Shown: one piece after another, positions 13,819 through 26,576 of the stretch
Layout: every line of letters starts with the position of its first letter
Numbering within the stretch: the stretch's first letter is position 1
Source of the DNA: Neostapfia colusana
Lineage: Eukaryota > Streptophyta > Magnoliopsida > Poales > Poaceae
DNA length: 64,000 nucleotides
Assembly (NCBI GenBank): GCA_030760725.1
Contig: JASWHV010000009.1
Span: forward strand, 95,406,780 to 95,470,779
Direction of reading: 5' to 3'
The notes under the pieces: generated by a model
Told to the model about the DNA's origin: nothing
Database searches by the model: none
What the model saw: only the letters and a program-made list of their open reading frames with translations
Translations under genes and position numbers: made by a program

Positions 13819-13830
13819 TGGTATCAGAGC
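13819..13830 (+). other. Primer-binding site of element C (initiator tRNA-Met type)
   Basis: TGGTATCAGAGC, 3 nt (gca) after the LTR end. It is a perfect match to the usual plant initiator tRNA-Met site. Confidence 0.92.
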
Positions 13831-15240
13831 CACATTGGTAATAGCGCATGGAATAAGGATCGTATTACGACAAAAACTTAGGTTATGGTGAATATACGGT
13901 ACTAGGCCCACATAAGGACTACTATTAGCCTAATACGAAGGTGGCAACCTAACTTATTTGCTATGTCAAAAAATTGTGCATCTCGGGACGTTCTATGTCT
14001 TGGGGGGGTGCACGTAAGCGCTGTCCACCAGTGCGCACAAGCTGAAGGGTGGAGCCTCACGGGTGGCAGGTAACCCGGCCCGCTTTAATATCCTCTACGA
14101 CTCTTCATGTCGTTTGGGATATTCGAGCAACGCTCATCCCTGGCGTGGTACGGGAAAGTATGGGAGACCCCGTCATGTGGTTAGTAACGTGAACACATAG
14201 CTCAAGGCGTAATTGGCTTAAGAATGACCGTGCGAGTGATGACGGATGGTGTACGAACTACATTGTGACCGGGTTCGGTGTGCAGCCGAACATGATGATT
14301 GTGTGTTTCCTATGCAGGTGCTAACCATGAGACCGTAGTCCGAGTAGAACACGTTTGCGAGTGACCGTTTTAGTGCTACCTAAGGATACGGATCTGCCGG
14401 TATAATCCTGTAAGGAGTTTCTTTTGTGAGGCAATTTGTGAGGCAACGTAGTACCGTCATATGTCTTACGGTGCATCGCCACCGTACTACACATTATAAC
14501 TTCTTACCTATGAAGAAATCATTCATAACTAACTTTAAACTAAAAATGGAAGTTGGAAAACACATATTAGCTAATGAACTATTCATTTGAACTAAGCTTC
14601 AAAGAGGAGAATAGATAGGCTTCTAGGTTTCTCAAGAACAGAGTGCTCTGTTCTAGCAGAAATTTTCGCTGGACTTTGACAGAGCATAACTCGGAGTAGA
14701 TTTACCAAATGGAGGTGTATGATACAGTTCTGGAAAGGTTTTTAAGTTCTCTACCATTTCTTTGTAGACCTCCAGAGCAAAATCACAGGCCAAATTGGTT
14801 GAATGTCCAGTTGAATGCAAACTGTTCAGAAAACAGGACAGATGCAAACCTTCCTGGATGTTTCAGTATGACACTTATAACTTTCTGTAGAAAAATCACT
14901 AAGTAGCCTATGATATGCCATTGGAAAGGTTATGAAATGTGAAACATTGTTGTAGTTCAAAGTTTGTTCAGATTCATATTGTATTTACTTGTACAACTGT
15001 GATAAAAACAGCCACATACAAAGGAGATGCTGGCAAATTTTATCCAGGAATTCTATCAACTTTAGAAAACCATAACTTTTGATCCAGAGATGATCTAGAG
15101 GCACATGAATACTCGTTGGAAATATATTGAAGTTAACTTTGACTTTAGTATTCAACTTGAGTTATGAAAATGCTTCTAACTGGATCAGAATCTGGATTTA
15201 GTGCATAACGGTCTGTTCTGGACAGAGAAGAAGAAAATGA
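13831..15240 (+). other. Leader of element C
   Basis: About 1.4 kb of noncoding DNA homologous to the leaders of A and B. It contains TATGCAG|GTGCTAACC with the GT at 14318-14319, the position of a possible splice donor. The pre-gag ORF and nearly all of gag that should follow are absent: the sequence passes from leader to a glutamine-rich end-of-gag segment at about 15350. Confidence 0.7.
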
Positions 15241-15349
15241 GTGATATCGTGCAGGCTAGCGCAAGTTATGTGTCCCAAAAAGAACCGGTTGGTGTTTCGA
15301 ACGCCATTCAGTGAAATATGGAGGCCATGTATGATTAACTCCTCAGAGG

Positions 15350-15829
15350 TTGATTGCTGGTCAAGTACCACAACTTGCACCACCTCCACAGCAGCAGCAT
15401 CAGACGGTGGTTTGTGCTCCACCGCTGCAGCTATATGTATCTAGCTTCCAACCACAAGTTAGCGAAGAGCCAAATAGATATCCGTTCTCCATTTGTGGTC
15501 GGACGGGCCATTATGCTAGGTATTGTCAGGAGGAAATTCAAGGCTGCGGGTCATCATACTTTCAATGTTCAGACCCGTACCTGTATCTGCAGAAAAGAGG
15601 GCAGACAAGGTGCAACATTCACCACACAGTGAGTGATGATGTTCCAAAAGGAGAAGCCGCTTTAGCAGAGATGTTTTCTCTGAATTATCTACCGGTATTA
15701 ATTCTCTTCGACTCCGGTGCCACACCTAGCTTTGTTAGTCAATCTTTTGTGGCCCAACATCAGCTCCAAATTACTTTTACAAAGAGGCAATACTTCATAT
15801 CTTCGCCGGGGCAGCATTACAATAAGTGA
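15350..15829 (+). pseudogene. End of gag and start of protease, element C
   Basis: One open frame contains PPPQQQHQTV (the glutamine/proline linker near the end of Gag), a damaged zinc knuckle CGRTGHYARYC that lacks its first cysteine, and the protease active site LILFDSGATPSFVS (about 15700). It then runs to a TGA at 15827. The rest of protease continues in another frame (LGMSWL at about 15920). Gag before this point has been deleted. Together these show a non-functional Gag-Pro. Confidence 0.8.
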
Positions 15830-15916
15830 TGTTGTCTTCCGAGCACCTCTTTGTTTGGGTGTTAGACTATAACCCACGACCCTTATTATTTTTGGGGTCT
15901 GAAGATCGACATTATT

Positions 15917-16561
15917 TTGGGCATGTCATGGTTGAATTACCACAAAGCGGTTCACAACATCAGTTTTCGAACTGTTAAGCTCAATGCCCCACGGCACGGT
16001 CTTGATACATTAGTTCTGGGCGCCAGTCGGCAACAGATTGCAATATTGAACCGATCGGAAACTGTTAAGATAGAGGACAGTCCGGTGGTACGTGAATTTC
16101 AGGATTTGTTTCCCCATTGTTTACTGGGCATACCGCCCGAACGGGATGTAGAGTTCAAGATGGAACTTGCGCCGGGAACACCACCAAGTTTGCGAAGACC
16201 GTACAAAATGGCCCCTAATGAATGGGAAGAGTGGAAGACACCGCTGAATGACCTTATGAGCAAAGGTTTTATTCGACTTTATGAGTACCTGGTCATGTCC
16301 TTCAGCCTCACCAACGCTCCAGCTCACTTCATATACTTGATGAACTCGGTATTCATGCCAGAGCTGGACAAGTTTGTCGTAGTCTTCATCAACGACATAT
16401 TGGTATATTCCATGTCGGAGGAAGAACACACAAATCATCTGCGTATAGTATTGCAACGGCTGCGGGATCACCAACTATACGGAAAATTCAGCAAGTGTAA
16501 ATTCTGGATATCGCAAGTGCCTTTTCTCAGGCATTTATCTCAGCAGAGGGCATCGCTGTAG
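15917..16561 (+). pseudogene. End of protease and RT with internal deletion, element C
   Basis: Begins in the protease tail (MGMSWLNYHKAVH), passes through the linker with FPHCLLGIPPERDVEFKMEL and the RT start (RRPYKMAPNEW, LMSKGFIR). It then jumps directly to LYEYLVMSF, losing about 80 residues of RT including the KKKD and MDLRSGY segments. The polymerase motif reads VVFINDIL instead of VVFIDDIL, replacing one of the two catalytic aspartates with Asn. The frame stops at 16559 near a frameshift. RT activity is ruled out by both changes. Confidence 0.85.
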
Positions 16562-16581
16562 ACCCGAGTAAAATCACAAAA

Positions 16582-17456
16582 GTGCTGAATTGGAAGTCCC
16601 CGACAACTGTTCATGAGGTACGGAGTTTTCTCGGACTCACGGGATATTATCGGAGGTTCATTTCAAACTTCTCAAAGATTGCCAAGCCTATGACAGAGCT
16701 GCTGAAGAAGGCTACCAAATATGTTTGGAGTCCAGCATGTGAAGCAGCGTTCAAGGCATTAGTGAAGCACCTAACATCAGCACCAGTTTTGGCGCAGCCA
16801 GACACAACAAAACCGTTCGATGTGTACTGCAATGCATCCGGCATTGGGCTTGGATGTGTTATTATGCAAGACCGAAGAGTGGTCGCGTATGGATCACGGC
16901 AGCTCAGGAACCATGAGCAGAATTATCCAACTCATGACTTAGAGCTTGCTGCCGTGGTACTCTCATTAAAATATGGAGGCACTATCTACTCGGTAACCTC
17001 GTGCATTTATATACCGACCACAAAAGCCTCAAGTACATATTCACTCAGATGGAGCTGAACATGAGGCAGCAAAGATGGTTGGAGTTGATAAACGATTATG
17101 AAATAGAGATCCATTATCACCCCGACAAGGCTAATGTAGTGGCGGATGCGCTGAGTCGCAAGTCCCACGTTCATAATCTGACCATCACCCTGTTGGAAGA
17201 GAGCAAGCCACCATTGTGTGTGGTTCCCTATAGAGCTCTTTACAATTTAGCTTTTATCCCCACCATTCGTGAAGAAAGGGTGGCAGCCCAGAAACATGAC
17301 AAGGGCATGTCACATTTGCGGGGACGTATAGACAGTGGGGAGCTGAAATGTTTCCGGAAGGATGGAGACGGCGTCCTATGGTTCAAGGACCGGATAGTCG
17401 TACCCTGTAACCCGGAGTTACGAAAGAAAATGCCGCACACCTCTGAATTGGTGTGA
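16582..17456 (+). pseudogene. RT thumb, RNase H and start of integrase, element C
   Basis: Two overlapping frames, joined by a one-base loss near 16970, give RT thumb/connection (EVRSFLGLTGYYRRF), RNase H (DVYCNASGIGLGC; LYTDHKSLKYIF; VVADALSRKSH) and the segment before integrase (SGELKCFRKDGDGVLWF). The RNase H Asp expected in YCDASG is Asn here. At about 17430 the sequence jumps from the integrase N-terminus (NPELRKKM) to the far C-terminal part. The HHCC finger and the DDE core, some 700 bp in an intact copy, are deleted. Confidence 0.85.
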
Positions 17457-18012
17457 GTTTGGCGAAAGGGTCACCTTCGGGATTGATCTTATCAATATTG
17501 TGGAAGGAAAGGTTCAGCTGATTCAAGCGAACTTAAAAGCGGCTCAATCCCGACAGAAACAGTATGCGGAACGGAGAAGACGTCCTTTGCAATTTGAAGT
17601 TGGGGATCACGTGTATTTACGTGTGTCTCCAATGAAGGGCGTGAACACATTCGGGGTGAGAGGAAAGTTGGCACCCAAATTCATCGGTCCATTCCAGGTT
17701 ATGGAAAGATGTGGATCAGTTGCATACCGGCAGGAATTTCCAGCGACATTCACCGGTGTGTACGACACCTTCCACATTTCTCAGCTGAGGAAGTGCCTCA
17801 AGTGTTCAACCACCATTCAGCTGGGAAATATCGAGGAACTGAAGTCGGATCTCACGTATCAGGAGGGACCGATGCATGTCATCGACATAAAGGACCGAAC
17901 CATACGCGACCGTACGTTGTGGTTCTATAAAGTTTTATGTATTGGTCACTCCAAGGTTGAAGCGACATGGGAGAGCGAAGGATTTCTTCGCGCCAATTAT
18001 CCCGACTTTTGA
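17457..18012 (+). pseudogene. Integrase C-terminal region with chromodomain, element C
   Basis: Contains VQLIQANLKAAQSRQKQYAERRRR, then FEVGDHVYLRVSP and GKLAPKFIGPFQVMER (GPY/F module), YDTFHISQLRKC, and a chromodomain (LTYQEGPMHVIDIKDRTIRD; SKVEATWESEGFLRANYPDF) ending at TGA 18010-18012. It follows the internal deletion of the integrase core. The family-typical KVQWSHH is replaced by KVLCIGHS, so the chromodomain core has diverged. It is the last coding segment before the polypurine tract. Confidence 0.83.
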
Positions 18013-18087
18013 CATCACACATCCTATAATTTTTCCACCATCCTCTCCCTCATTTTTACTTTGTAATCTCGGGACGAGATTCCTTTT

Positions 18088-18100
18088 AAGGGGGGAGAAA
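18088..18100 (+). other. Polypurine tract of element C
   Basis: AAGGGGGGAGAAA, directly next to the 3' LTR start at 18101. It is the RNase H-resistant primer for plus-strand DNA synthesis. Confidence 0.9.
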
Positions 18101-21100
18101 TGTAAAGGTCCCAAAATTTTGAATAAAAAGGGACTGAAGTTTGAACACCATTTGGTTTCAAGTTATGAAAATTTGGACTTGTTTAAATTTTTCCACATGT
18201 GATGACACACATGAGTGTCCCACCACTCTAGCCTAGGATCAATTGAGTGTTGGGGGACAAAGTTATTTTAAAACCCATGTTAAGCTCTCATGTGCAAGGG
18301 GAAATGAAATTTAGATTTTTAAACTCAAATTGTTCAAACTCAAATTTCAAATAAGGGCAACAATAGGAATGCAAACTGTTGTGATCAAAACCTCATTTGC
18401 AGCAGCTAAACCAAAAACCAAGTTTCATATTTGAATTCCTAAGGTCTAAATCAGGGGGTAGGAAAAGTCTCATGAATTTTTGAAGATATTTGCTATCCAT
18501 TTTTCCAAATAGGCCTAAATGTACAATGAATTGTGCCAATTATCCAAAGGCAGTTCAGTTTTCAACTCCACACAATTGAATTTCATCATTAGCAAATTTT
18601 GAAGATATTTTGGAGGGATAAGGGGGGAGTGCGACCCACTTGTCATATGCACCCAAATATCTGAAACTGAGTCAGTTCTCTCTGTTCCACTCGAAGCAAC
18701 CGAGACAGTGTCGAGCCAGCTCCGGGCGACACCGAGGGGCAACCGGGACACCTCCCAAGCAGCTGAAGCTCCTCCGTGGATTGTTCAACGTGATCAGCAG
18801 CTATGCCGTGCTTCTCTTTGCTCACGAACAGAACACCGAGACTCCCTCTCCCTCACACGAAACGGAGCAACCTCACCTCTGCTACACCACCGATCAGTCG
18901 ATAACCCACAATCTCGCATGAAAAGAGGCTAGTGAGTAGCAAAATGGAACCAGGGTCTCTCCCTCTCCCTCCTCGACGCGCCACCGAACGATGTTTGGCC
19001 TCCCTACCCCGGGAACGCCATGTCCGCGCGGCGGCCGAACGAGAACCGGTGAGGAGGCTCCCATGGACTGCTGAGTCTAGCGCTTGTCACGGCCAAGTAC
19101 CGGCGCCCTTGGACGCACCAAGGCACCATGCTACTCTCCTCCCAAGCTCAAGCCATGCCGTGGACGACCGAGAGCGAATTCAGGAATTCTTCTACGGCAT
19201 GCTCAAACCGACCTTCCGGTACGGTACTCTCAAATTCGATCTCAATTCTCAGTCCTAGGTCATCAAATATTGCACATGGGGCCTAGAGTAGTCGGCGATC
19301 ATTTGCTCTTCATATCCCTAGCTTGAAACTGCACGTAGGCCGAGTATTTCTATGTTTTCCAACGGCGACCGAGGTGGGGGACTGCGGTCGCATGGTGAAA
19401 CCCCATTTGCCGCCGTTCCCGAGAAGTTTTGAGGCTATGTCGAGCTTCCTCATAGTTCACTGGTGCTGTAGCATCGTTTTACCAAGCTGTTGGCGCGCTA
19501 GGTCGACTGGCCGACGCCGCCGAAGGTGTACCAAGCCGCTGCACCGTCGCTAGCCACAGTAGAGGTCTTGCCAGCTCGGGGAAGCCTCACCATCGTGCTC
19601 AGTGTAACGTGTTAGGCCCTGGCGGCGAGCAGGGGCTCGAACAGAGGTCGGGAGACTGATTTCTGGTGATCTCCGGTTAGGGGGCTGCGCGGACGTGCGA
19701 GCGCGGGAGTTGGGCTGTGGTTGAAGAAAGGTTCGGCGGGGCCCCAGCAGTCAGTGAGAGAAAAACTTAAAACCCGATCCTCTGTGGCTGCTAGATCTGT
19801 TGTGACTGCGCATCTGGAACTGTGTGGCCCCATGTGTCTTTGTGTTCAGCGAGTGACACGTAGCCTGGACCCACAGCGATTAAACATTTCTAGAATTTCC
19901 GGATTTTTGTTTGAACTTTGGAGAGCCACAACTTTGTGTAGGAATGTCCAAAAATTGTCAAATAAATTTTGTTGGATTCCACTGAGAGAGTACTATCAAA
20001 GGGTGCATCCTAATATTTATTAAAATCCCTGGATTTGGCTCATTAATTCATATAAAGAAAATTGTAGGATTTATTCCAGGAGTTCTATGTATTGGAAAAT
20101 TCCCAACTTTGGGCAGGACATTCTTCCAAAAATACTTGAACTCCAGTAAAAAATTCAGAGGCATTTGACCTCATTTGCTTGGCCAAATGTGGTGTTAATT
20201 CCTTATGTCTCTGAAAATTGGAAAATAGAACAGAGCTCATTTTCAGATTTCCCCAATTCTTGTAAAGATCATATCTTTGTGTAGGAACCTCCAAATTTAG
20301 TGATTCAAATTGGGTTAGATTCAAATTGAAATACTATATCCAAATATGCAACCCAATGTGAATTAAAGTCAATAATTAATTCTGAAAAATTCTTTGAAGC
20401 TTATCAGTAAAAGAATTTTAGAGGGGGTTTGGTTTATACAAAAATCCTTAGATGTTGCCAGAATAATCCTCAGTATGTTATCGAACTCCTGTAAAAATTT
20501 CAGCTCATTTGGAGTTGAATTGTGAGGGAGAATTCAGATTTCAATGTACTGTGTTCAAATGAATACAGAGACTTTTCAGAAATTGTCCCAGACTTGGAAA
20601 AATCATTTCTCGGCAATTCTTAGCACCAAAAATCCTAGAAAAATTCATGCAGATTCTATGAACTATAATTGGAATTGTAGTTCACTAAGTTGGGCACGAA
20701 CATGTGAGTTAATTCAGAATTAATTTTTTTGCGTAATTTCTTAGGGAATTGTTCTGAATAAAACACTCAATGAGAAGTGTTTTAATTTTTGGTACAGAAC
20801 ACTTTCATGTGACCAGGAACTCACATGTAAATTTTCAGCTCAAGCTGAGCCTTAGATTTCCCTGTCCTTGTTCTCCAATCTTATGTATGTGAGAAAAACC
20901 TAGGGAGTAATGTGGGAGTTGTGGGAGACACAATTTCTTTTCACTTTAGCTGCAATTTGGCAAGATAAGTCCCTATGTAGTATATGACTTCCTGTAAAAA
21001 TTTCGAAGTCATTGGAGATAAGGATCTGTGGTTATACCAAAATCATATTAGCTCAACTTATATGTTCAGTAGGAACTTAGCTAGGGATGTAATGAAACAT

Positions 21101-22821
21101 CTAAGGCAGATTTAGTTCCTTTGATTTCTTTGCACAACAGAGGCAACAACATCATCCTAGCATCTCCACACAGCCTCTGTATTAAGAAGTTTTAATCTCT
21201 TAAGTCTTTAAATTGCATTATAAAAGATTATGCATATTCATGTCGATAGTGCTCACGACGAAGGACTTCGACGGAGCCATCCCTTGACGTGTGGATCAGT
21301 TGAGCAAATTCAGAAGGATCAAGGGACCGAAGATAACTAACTGTTATTTTATACAACTACCCTGCAAAACAGGCAAGCTCCGGTTTGCATTAGCCTTTTT
21401 ATAAATTTTACTGTTTTGAGAACTTACATTGAGCACCCACTTCAATTTTGCATTAGTCTTGTTTAAAGACCCAATTGCATAGCCAAGAAAACCCTGGGTT
21501 GGGCTTAGGTTGTTAAATCTCGATTAGCTACTGCAATGCTAAGATAGTGTAGGATTCTGTACAAGTCGAGTAGTTGGAACTGCTCGCGAGAATAGGCTAG
21601 AGGCACACTACTCGGGTAAAGGTAGCAAATAAAACACATGGCAAGAAAAATGAGACCGAGCGAAGAGTAAGGGCAGCAGTACGTTAGGGCCTGGGTGCCA
21701 TAGCTCCGCTTGTGTCGATTGAGGACCGAGCCATGTGCGGGCCTGTTGAACAAGCTAGAACAGTACCGAAGACCTACCAGATATATGGGAACCGGGAAAC
21801 CGATGTAACTCGGGTAGCTGGGTGTTGACGCACAGCTAGTCGTTCAGAGGGTATGTTGAGAGCTTGAGATGTAAATCGGCTGGCGGCACTGCGGATGCGT
21901 GTGTAGAGACCTCTTGCTCGGGATGATTGGACCAGCTCAACGTTTGTCTAATGGGTGAAAGGTGGTTGCGTACGACGTCCGTGATGGTTGCTGTAGGCAA
22001 CATCGAATACGGGCGTACCTGACGGGTTATTCGGGTAACCCTGCAGGTGTAAATCGATTATAATCGCCGTCCCTTGCGGTCAGTGAGTACCACTTGTTCA
22101 CTGTACCGTGACGTAGAAAGAACAGGATAGTTCCATGTTAAAATGTTGCTGATTGAAAGATGGACTTTGATTATTAATGATTTGCTGTAGTTTAGAGCTA
22201 ATTAAAGTTACTTTCAACCTTAGGCCAAGCACATTAGAGAAATGCGTTTCTTGTTTGATTGCGGCTCTCTTATGTGTCTTGGTATGAGGTTTTTCCACAC
22301 TTTCTGCTAAAACTTGAAAGTAAGAGCAAACTAAATAGGCGTGTCTTTTGCTACTTACCTTCCTATTTCACATTGCAATTCTAGCATATAGAATTTCATG
22401 TTTAGGTGAGACGGGTCAGTCTTGCTGAGTCTATGTGCTCACGCTTGCTATATGAGTGGTTTGCAGGTTAACCTCGGTGCTATTGAGATGGTTGTCCGGT
22501 GAGACTCGGAGACTTCCGAGTCATTTAACACGTGGAGAACCCGGCCACTGCCGTATGACTTCGTGTTGCCAGTGAGAAGAGTTCGCGGGCTGGATCTCTT
22601 CTCGAGTGCTTAGTAAATGAAACATGAGACAAACTAGTCTTCCGCTGTAGTTATTTGATGTAAATTATTTACAAAGAACATTTGTAAGCTTCTGCTTTTG
22701 ATTTATGTAATACATGTTTTCCTTATATGTGTGCTGTTGGGTGCCGCATATCACGGCACCGCCCAATGTGATTCCCAGGCGAGTGGCACGACCCCGTTAT
22801 CGAGTGGTCGGGTCCCTTTCA
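18101..22821 (+). repeat. 3' LTR of element C
   Basis: 4721 bp, TGTAAAGGTCCC...GGTCCCTTTCA, matching 9097-13815 throughout. It is followed by target copy GGTAT (22822-22826). Confidence 0.92.
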
Positions 22822-22826
22822 GGTAT
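22822..22826. repeat. Target-site duplication of element C
   Basis: GGTAT on the right against TGTAT (9092-9096) on the left, one mismatch. The filled site fits the homologous LTR of B near 63245. Confidence 0.75.
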
Positions 22827-25800
22827 TAGGGTCCCCAAGAATTAAGAGCAGTAGAAATTGAAGTTGTGAGGTTAAAATTGGGAGTGGGGCCCTCCTGTCA
22901 GCCTCACAATGGGCTCAACCGACTGAAGAGCCGGTGCTCTGATTCTCGGGCTGAGGCAGCGCGCGCCACCGAGCCAAAATGTCGTCCAGCTCCTGCTTCG
23001 TTCCCTTGCACAGGAGACCAGCTGCCTGATGCCTTATCCTTCTTCGGCGTGCTCGATTTGCTCACAAGCCGAAGCACCACAGTTCTTTTCCTCTTCGCAC
23101 CGAGCTCAACCGAGACTTCGCCGCTACCTCGGTTCCGATCGGGAAACTGGCAAAATTCGCACACACCATCCCTCCAAGCTGCAAAACAGCACTGCAGCAT
23201 CTCCTCTGACCTCCTAGCCACAAGAACGAGCTAAAACCGACTCTCCTCGAGCAACCCCGAACATTTTTGCGGCGACCCGAAAGTTACCGCCGTTCGGTGC
23301 TCACGTGGGCAGCCCAACTCCGTGGTTTTCATGCCCAAGCAAGGATGCTCAGAGGGGCCGCTATACCACAGCGCAGCTTCTGCCCAACCGGTTGATCAAG
23401 CCGTGGATCGTCGCCGACAAATTCGGTTAAGTTCTTCCGGCGTGCACAAACTGACGTTCCGGTACAGGAACTTCAAATTCTTCCTTCCTATTCATTATTA
23501 GAACACCAAATCTTGCACACAAGGGATGGACTAGCTGGCGATCATTTTCTTTTTAGCAACCCTAGCTTGAAACTGACTCGGAGTGGCGTATTTCGAGTTT
23601 TCCCGAGCGCACACATGTCGGCCTGAAGCGAGCGCACGGTGAAAACTACTTTGGAGCCGTTTCCGAGCTCAAATGTATGCGTGCCGGTCTACCCTAGTAC
23701 ACACTGGTGCTCTAGAGAAATTTAGCCGAGATTTTAGCAGGCTAGGTCGGTCCGCCAAGGGCGCCGAAGGTGTAACGAAGCCGCCGCACGCTGCCGACGG
23801 TGTTCCCGCCGCCAGCAGCTCTAGCTTGTGCCACAGACGGGTCCCTCACCCTTCCAAACTCACAGGCTGCGAGAATTAAGCTGAGAGGTGGCCAGAGAAG
23901 AAAGTTTCGTCGAACTCCTGTGAGGGGGCGGTGCGCGCGCGGGCGCGGGAAGGTTGAAGAAGGGACTGTGCGTGAGACCCACGTGCAATCTTTTAAACTT
24001 TTCCCCCGATTTTCAGTTTCTAGTTCAAATTCAAACACCCATAACTTTGGCTAGGAAACTCCAAATCGAGTGAAACAAATTTTGTTGGATTCAGATCTCT
24101 GATTAATTTCCAACAAATCAAGTTTCACTCTATGAAAATTTTTATTTCTCCAGAATTAATTCTTTAAAATTTAAAATGTTTAGAATTTTAACTAGAGAAC
24201 CCCAGAGTGGAAAATTCTGAAATTTGGCCAGGATGTTTCTTATAATATATATCTGAGCTACCATAAAAATTTCAGATCCATCCGAGTTCATTTGGTCCAC
24301 CGAATGGTGTGATTAATGAAACTGGTCCAGAGAAAAAGAAAAATGTCCAGAAATGTTTTTCAGATTTTCTCTAAACTTGTTTAGCTCATATATTTTGCTA
24401 GGAATCTTCAAATTGATGAAACCAATTCAATTAGAACCTTCTAAAAAATCTAGTTACAAGAAATTCATGGCTTGCTCCATGAAAATCCTTAGAACACTCT
24501 AGGAGCTCTAATTAAAGCCAAATACACATTTATTTGTGCAATGCTCAAATGAGCTTGCTTCAAATGAAATTTGGCCAAGTTTCTTTTTAGGTTGTATCCA
24601 AACCACATTAAAATTTTCAGAGTCATTAGGCCTGTCTACTTATTCTTATAGCCTTAACAATATCAAATTCAACCCATATGCATTTAAATTGACACACATA
24701 TATGTTTATCTCGTGTAGTCGCTCAGATCGAAGAAGGCCCGGAGGTTCTGGATTTCATTACCCCGGAGGAACAGCTAGCTTACGATCAGCAGCAAGGCAA
24801 GCTCCGGTTTGCATTAGCCGTTTCATAAATTTTATTATTTTGAGAACTTACTTTAAGTATTTCTTACAACTGTGCATTAGAGTCTTGTTTGAAAACCAAA
24901 ATGCATAGCCAAGAGAAACCAGGGTTTTGGACTTACGTTTTAAATCTCAAGCAGCCACTGCAATACTAAGATAGTGTAGGATTCGGTACAAGTCGAGTAG
25001 TTGGAACTACTCGCGAGAATAGGCTAGAGGCACACCACTTGGTTAGAGATAGCAAATGAATCACATGGAAAGAAAAATGAGACCGAGTGGAGAGTAAGGG
25101 CAGCAGGACTTTGGGGCCTGGGTGCCATAGCTCCGCTTGTGTCGATTGAGGACCGAGCCGCTTGAGGGCCTGTTGAACAAGCTAGAACAGTACTGAAGAC
25201 CTACCGGATATATGGGGACTGGGAAACCGATGTAATTCGGGTAGCGATCTGTTGAGGCATTGCTTGTCGTCCAGAGGGTACGTTGAGAGCAGCGCGATGT
25301 AAATCGGCTGGCGGGCACTGCGGATGCTCCACGCAGAGACCTTCTGCTCGGGACGATAGGACCGGTTCAACACTTGGCTGACGGATGAAAGGTGGTTGCA
25401 TACGACGTCTGTGATGGTTGCTGTAGGCAACATCAAGTACGGGCGTACGTGACGGGTTAACCGGGTAACCCTGCAGGTGTAAATCTATTATAATCGTCGT
25501 CCCTTGCGGTCAGTGAGTACCACTTGTTCACTGTATCGTGACGTAGAAAGAACAAGCTAGTATCATGTTAAAAGATTGCTGATTGAAAGCTGTACTTTGT
25601 TGTCTAATGACTTGCTGTAGTTTAGAGCTAATTAAAGTTCTTTTGAACCTTGGGCAAAGCACATGAGAGAAATGTGTTTCTTGTTTGATTGCGGCTCTCT
25701 TATGTGTCTTAGCACGAGGTTCTCCAACAACTTGTTGCTAAAACTTGAAAGTAAGGTTCAACTATTTAGGCATGTATTTTGCAATATACATTCCATTATA

Positions 25801-26215
25801 CACTGCAAACCCAACATGTAGAGTTCCATGTGTAGGTAAGACGGGTTAGTCTTGCTGAGCCATCATGCTCATTGCTTGTGTTTGAAGCGTTTGCAGGGTG
25901 CTATGAGGAGGAGGCTCCCGAGGAGGAGATGGACCCGCAAGAGGGAAACACCGTCGAGTGGGAGCCATGCACGCCACCGTGTCAGTGTGCGTATGTGCTA
26001 GTGGGAACACGTTCACTGGCTGAACGTGAACTCTTTTTCTTAGTCTACGCCCATGAGTGTAGACTTGACGTATTTGGATGTAATTATGTTTATAAACACT
26101 TTTATGTAATAAAACATTGCTTCCTCTTTGTACCTTTAAAGTGTGTTATCCAGTGATGTGCAACGCAGCACCCCTCAGCGTGATCCAGGCTAGTCGAGAC
26201 TGTTGGGTCCTCGCA
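22827..26215 (+). repeat. 5' LTR of element B, part 2
   Basis: Continues the LTR after element C; total LTR length is 3934 bp. Early bases (tagggtcccc, then gagcagtag, gccctcctgtcagcctc) align with 63250 onward. It ends GGGTCCTCGCA at 26215, just before a PBS. The middle is GC-rich (about 22890-23990), the rest AT-rich. No supported gene. Confidence 0.82.
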
Positions 26216-26218
26216 GCG

Positions 26219-26230
26219 TGGTATCAGAGC
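26219..26230 (+). other. Primer-binding site of element B (initiator tRNA-Met type)
   Basis: TGGTATCAGAGC, 3 nt (gcg) after the LTR end. Its presence shows the LTR 8552-26215 acts as a 5' LTR. Confidence 0.92.
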
Positions 26231-26576
26231 TCCGTTGAGATTTAGCACACTTAAAAAGGTTATATTTCCAAAAACTTGGTGACGAACGAGCTAGTAGGCC
26301 ATATAAGGATGTTATCAGTGTATAGCAAGTGGCAATACTAACTTATATGCTTATGTCGGAAAATCATGCATCTCGGGACTTCATATGTCTTTGGGGGTGC
26401 ATATAAGCGCTGTCCACCAATATGTACAAGCTTAAGGGTGGAGTCTCACGGGTGGTAGGTAACCCAGCCAACTTTAGTATCCTCTACGACTTATCATGTC
26501 GTTTGGGGTATTCTAGCAACTCCCTTCCCTGGCATGCTACGGGCAAGTTTGGGAGACCCCGTCACGTGGTTAGTAA
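26231..26576 (+). other. Leader of element B, part 1
   Basis: Noncoding leader homologous to C's (shared landmarks: atcatgcatctcgggac, gcgctgtccacca, gtcacgtggttagtaa). It is interrupted at 26576 by element D and resumes at 57112. Confidence 0.82.

Larger units (their letters stand above)
9097..22821 (+). mobile_element. Ty3/Gypsy Tekay-type element C, internally deleted
   Basis: A 13.7 kb insertion in B's 5' LTR: LTR 9097-13815, PBS, leader, remnants of gag, protease, RT, RNase H and integrase, polypurine tract, LTR 18101-22821. Flanking 5-mers are TGTAT (9092-9096) and GGTAT (22822-22826), one mismatch. The uninterrupted target is visible in the homologous LTR at about 63244 (gggtattagggg). 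The internal region is only about 4.3 kb. Most of gag, the first half of RT and the integrase core are gone, so it could have moved only with proteins from another copy. Confidence 0.9.

Noticed and set aside
22904..24054. Short ORFs (84-122 codons) in the GC-rich part of B's LTR as captured exons
   Set aside because: No recognisable domain, opposite-strand ORFs of equal length, and no clear splice structure.
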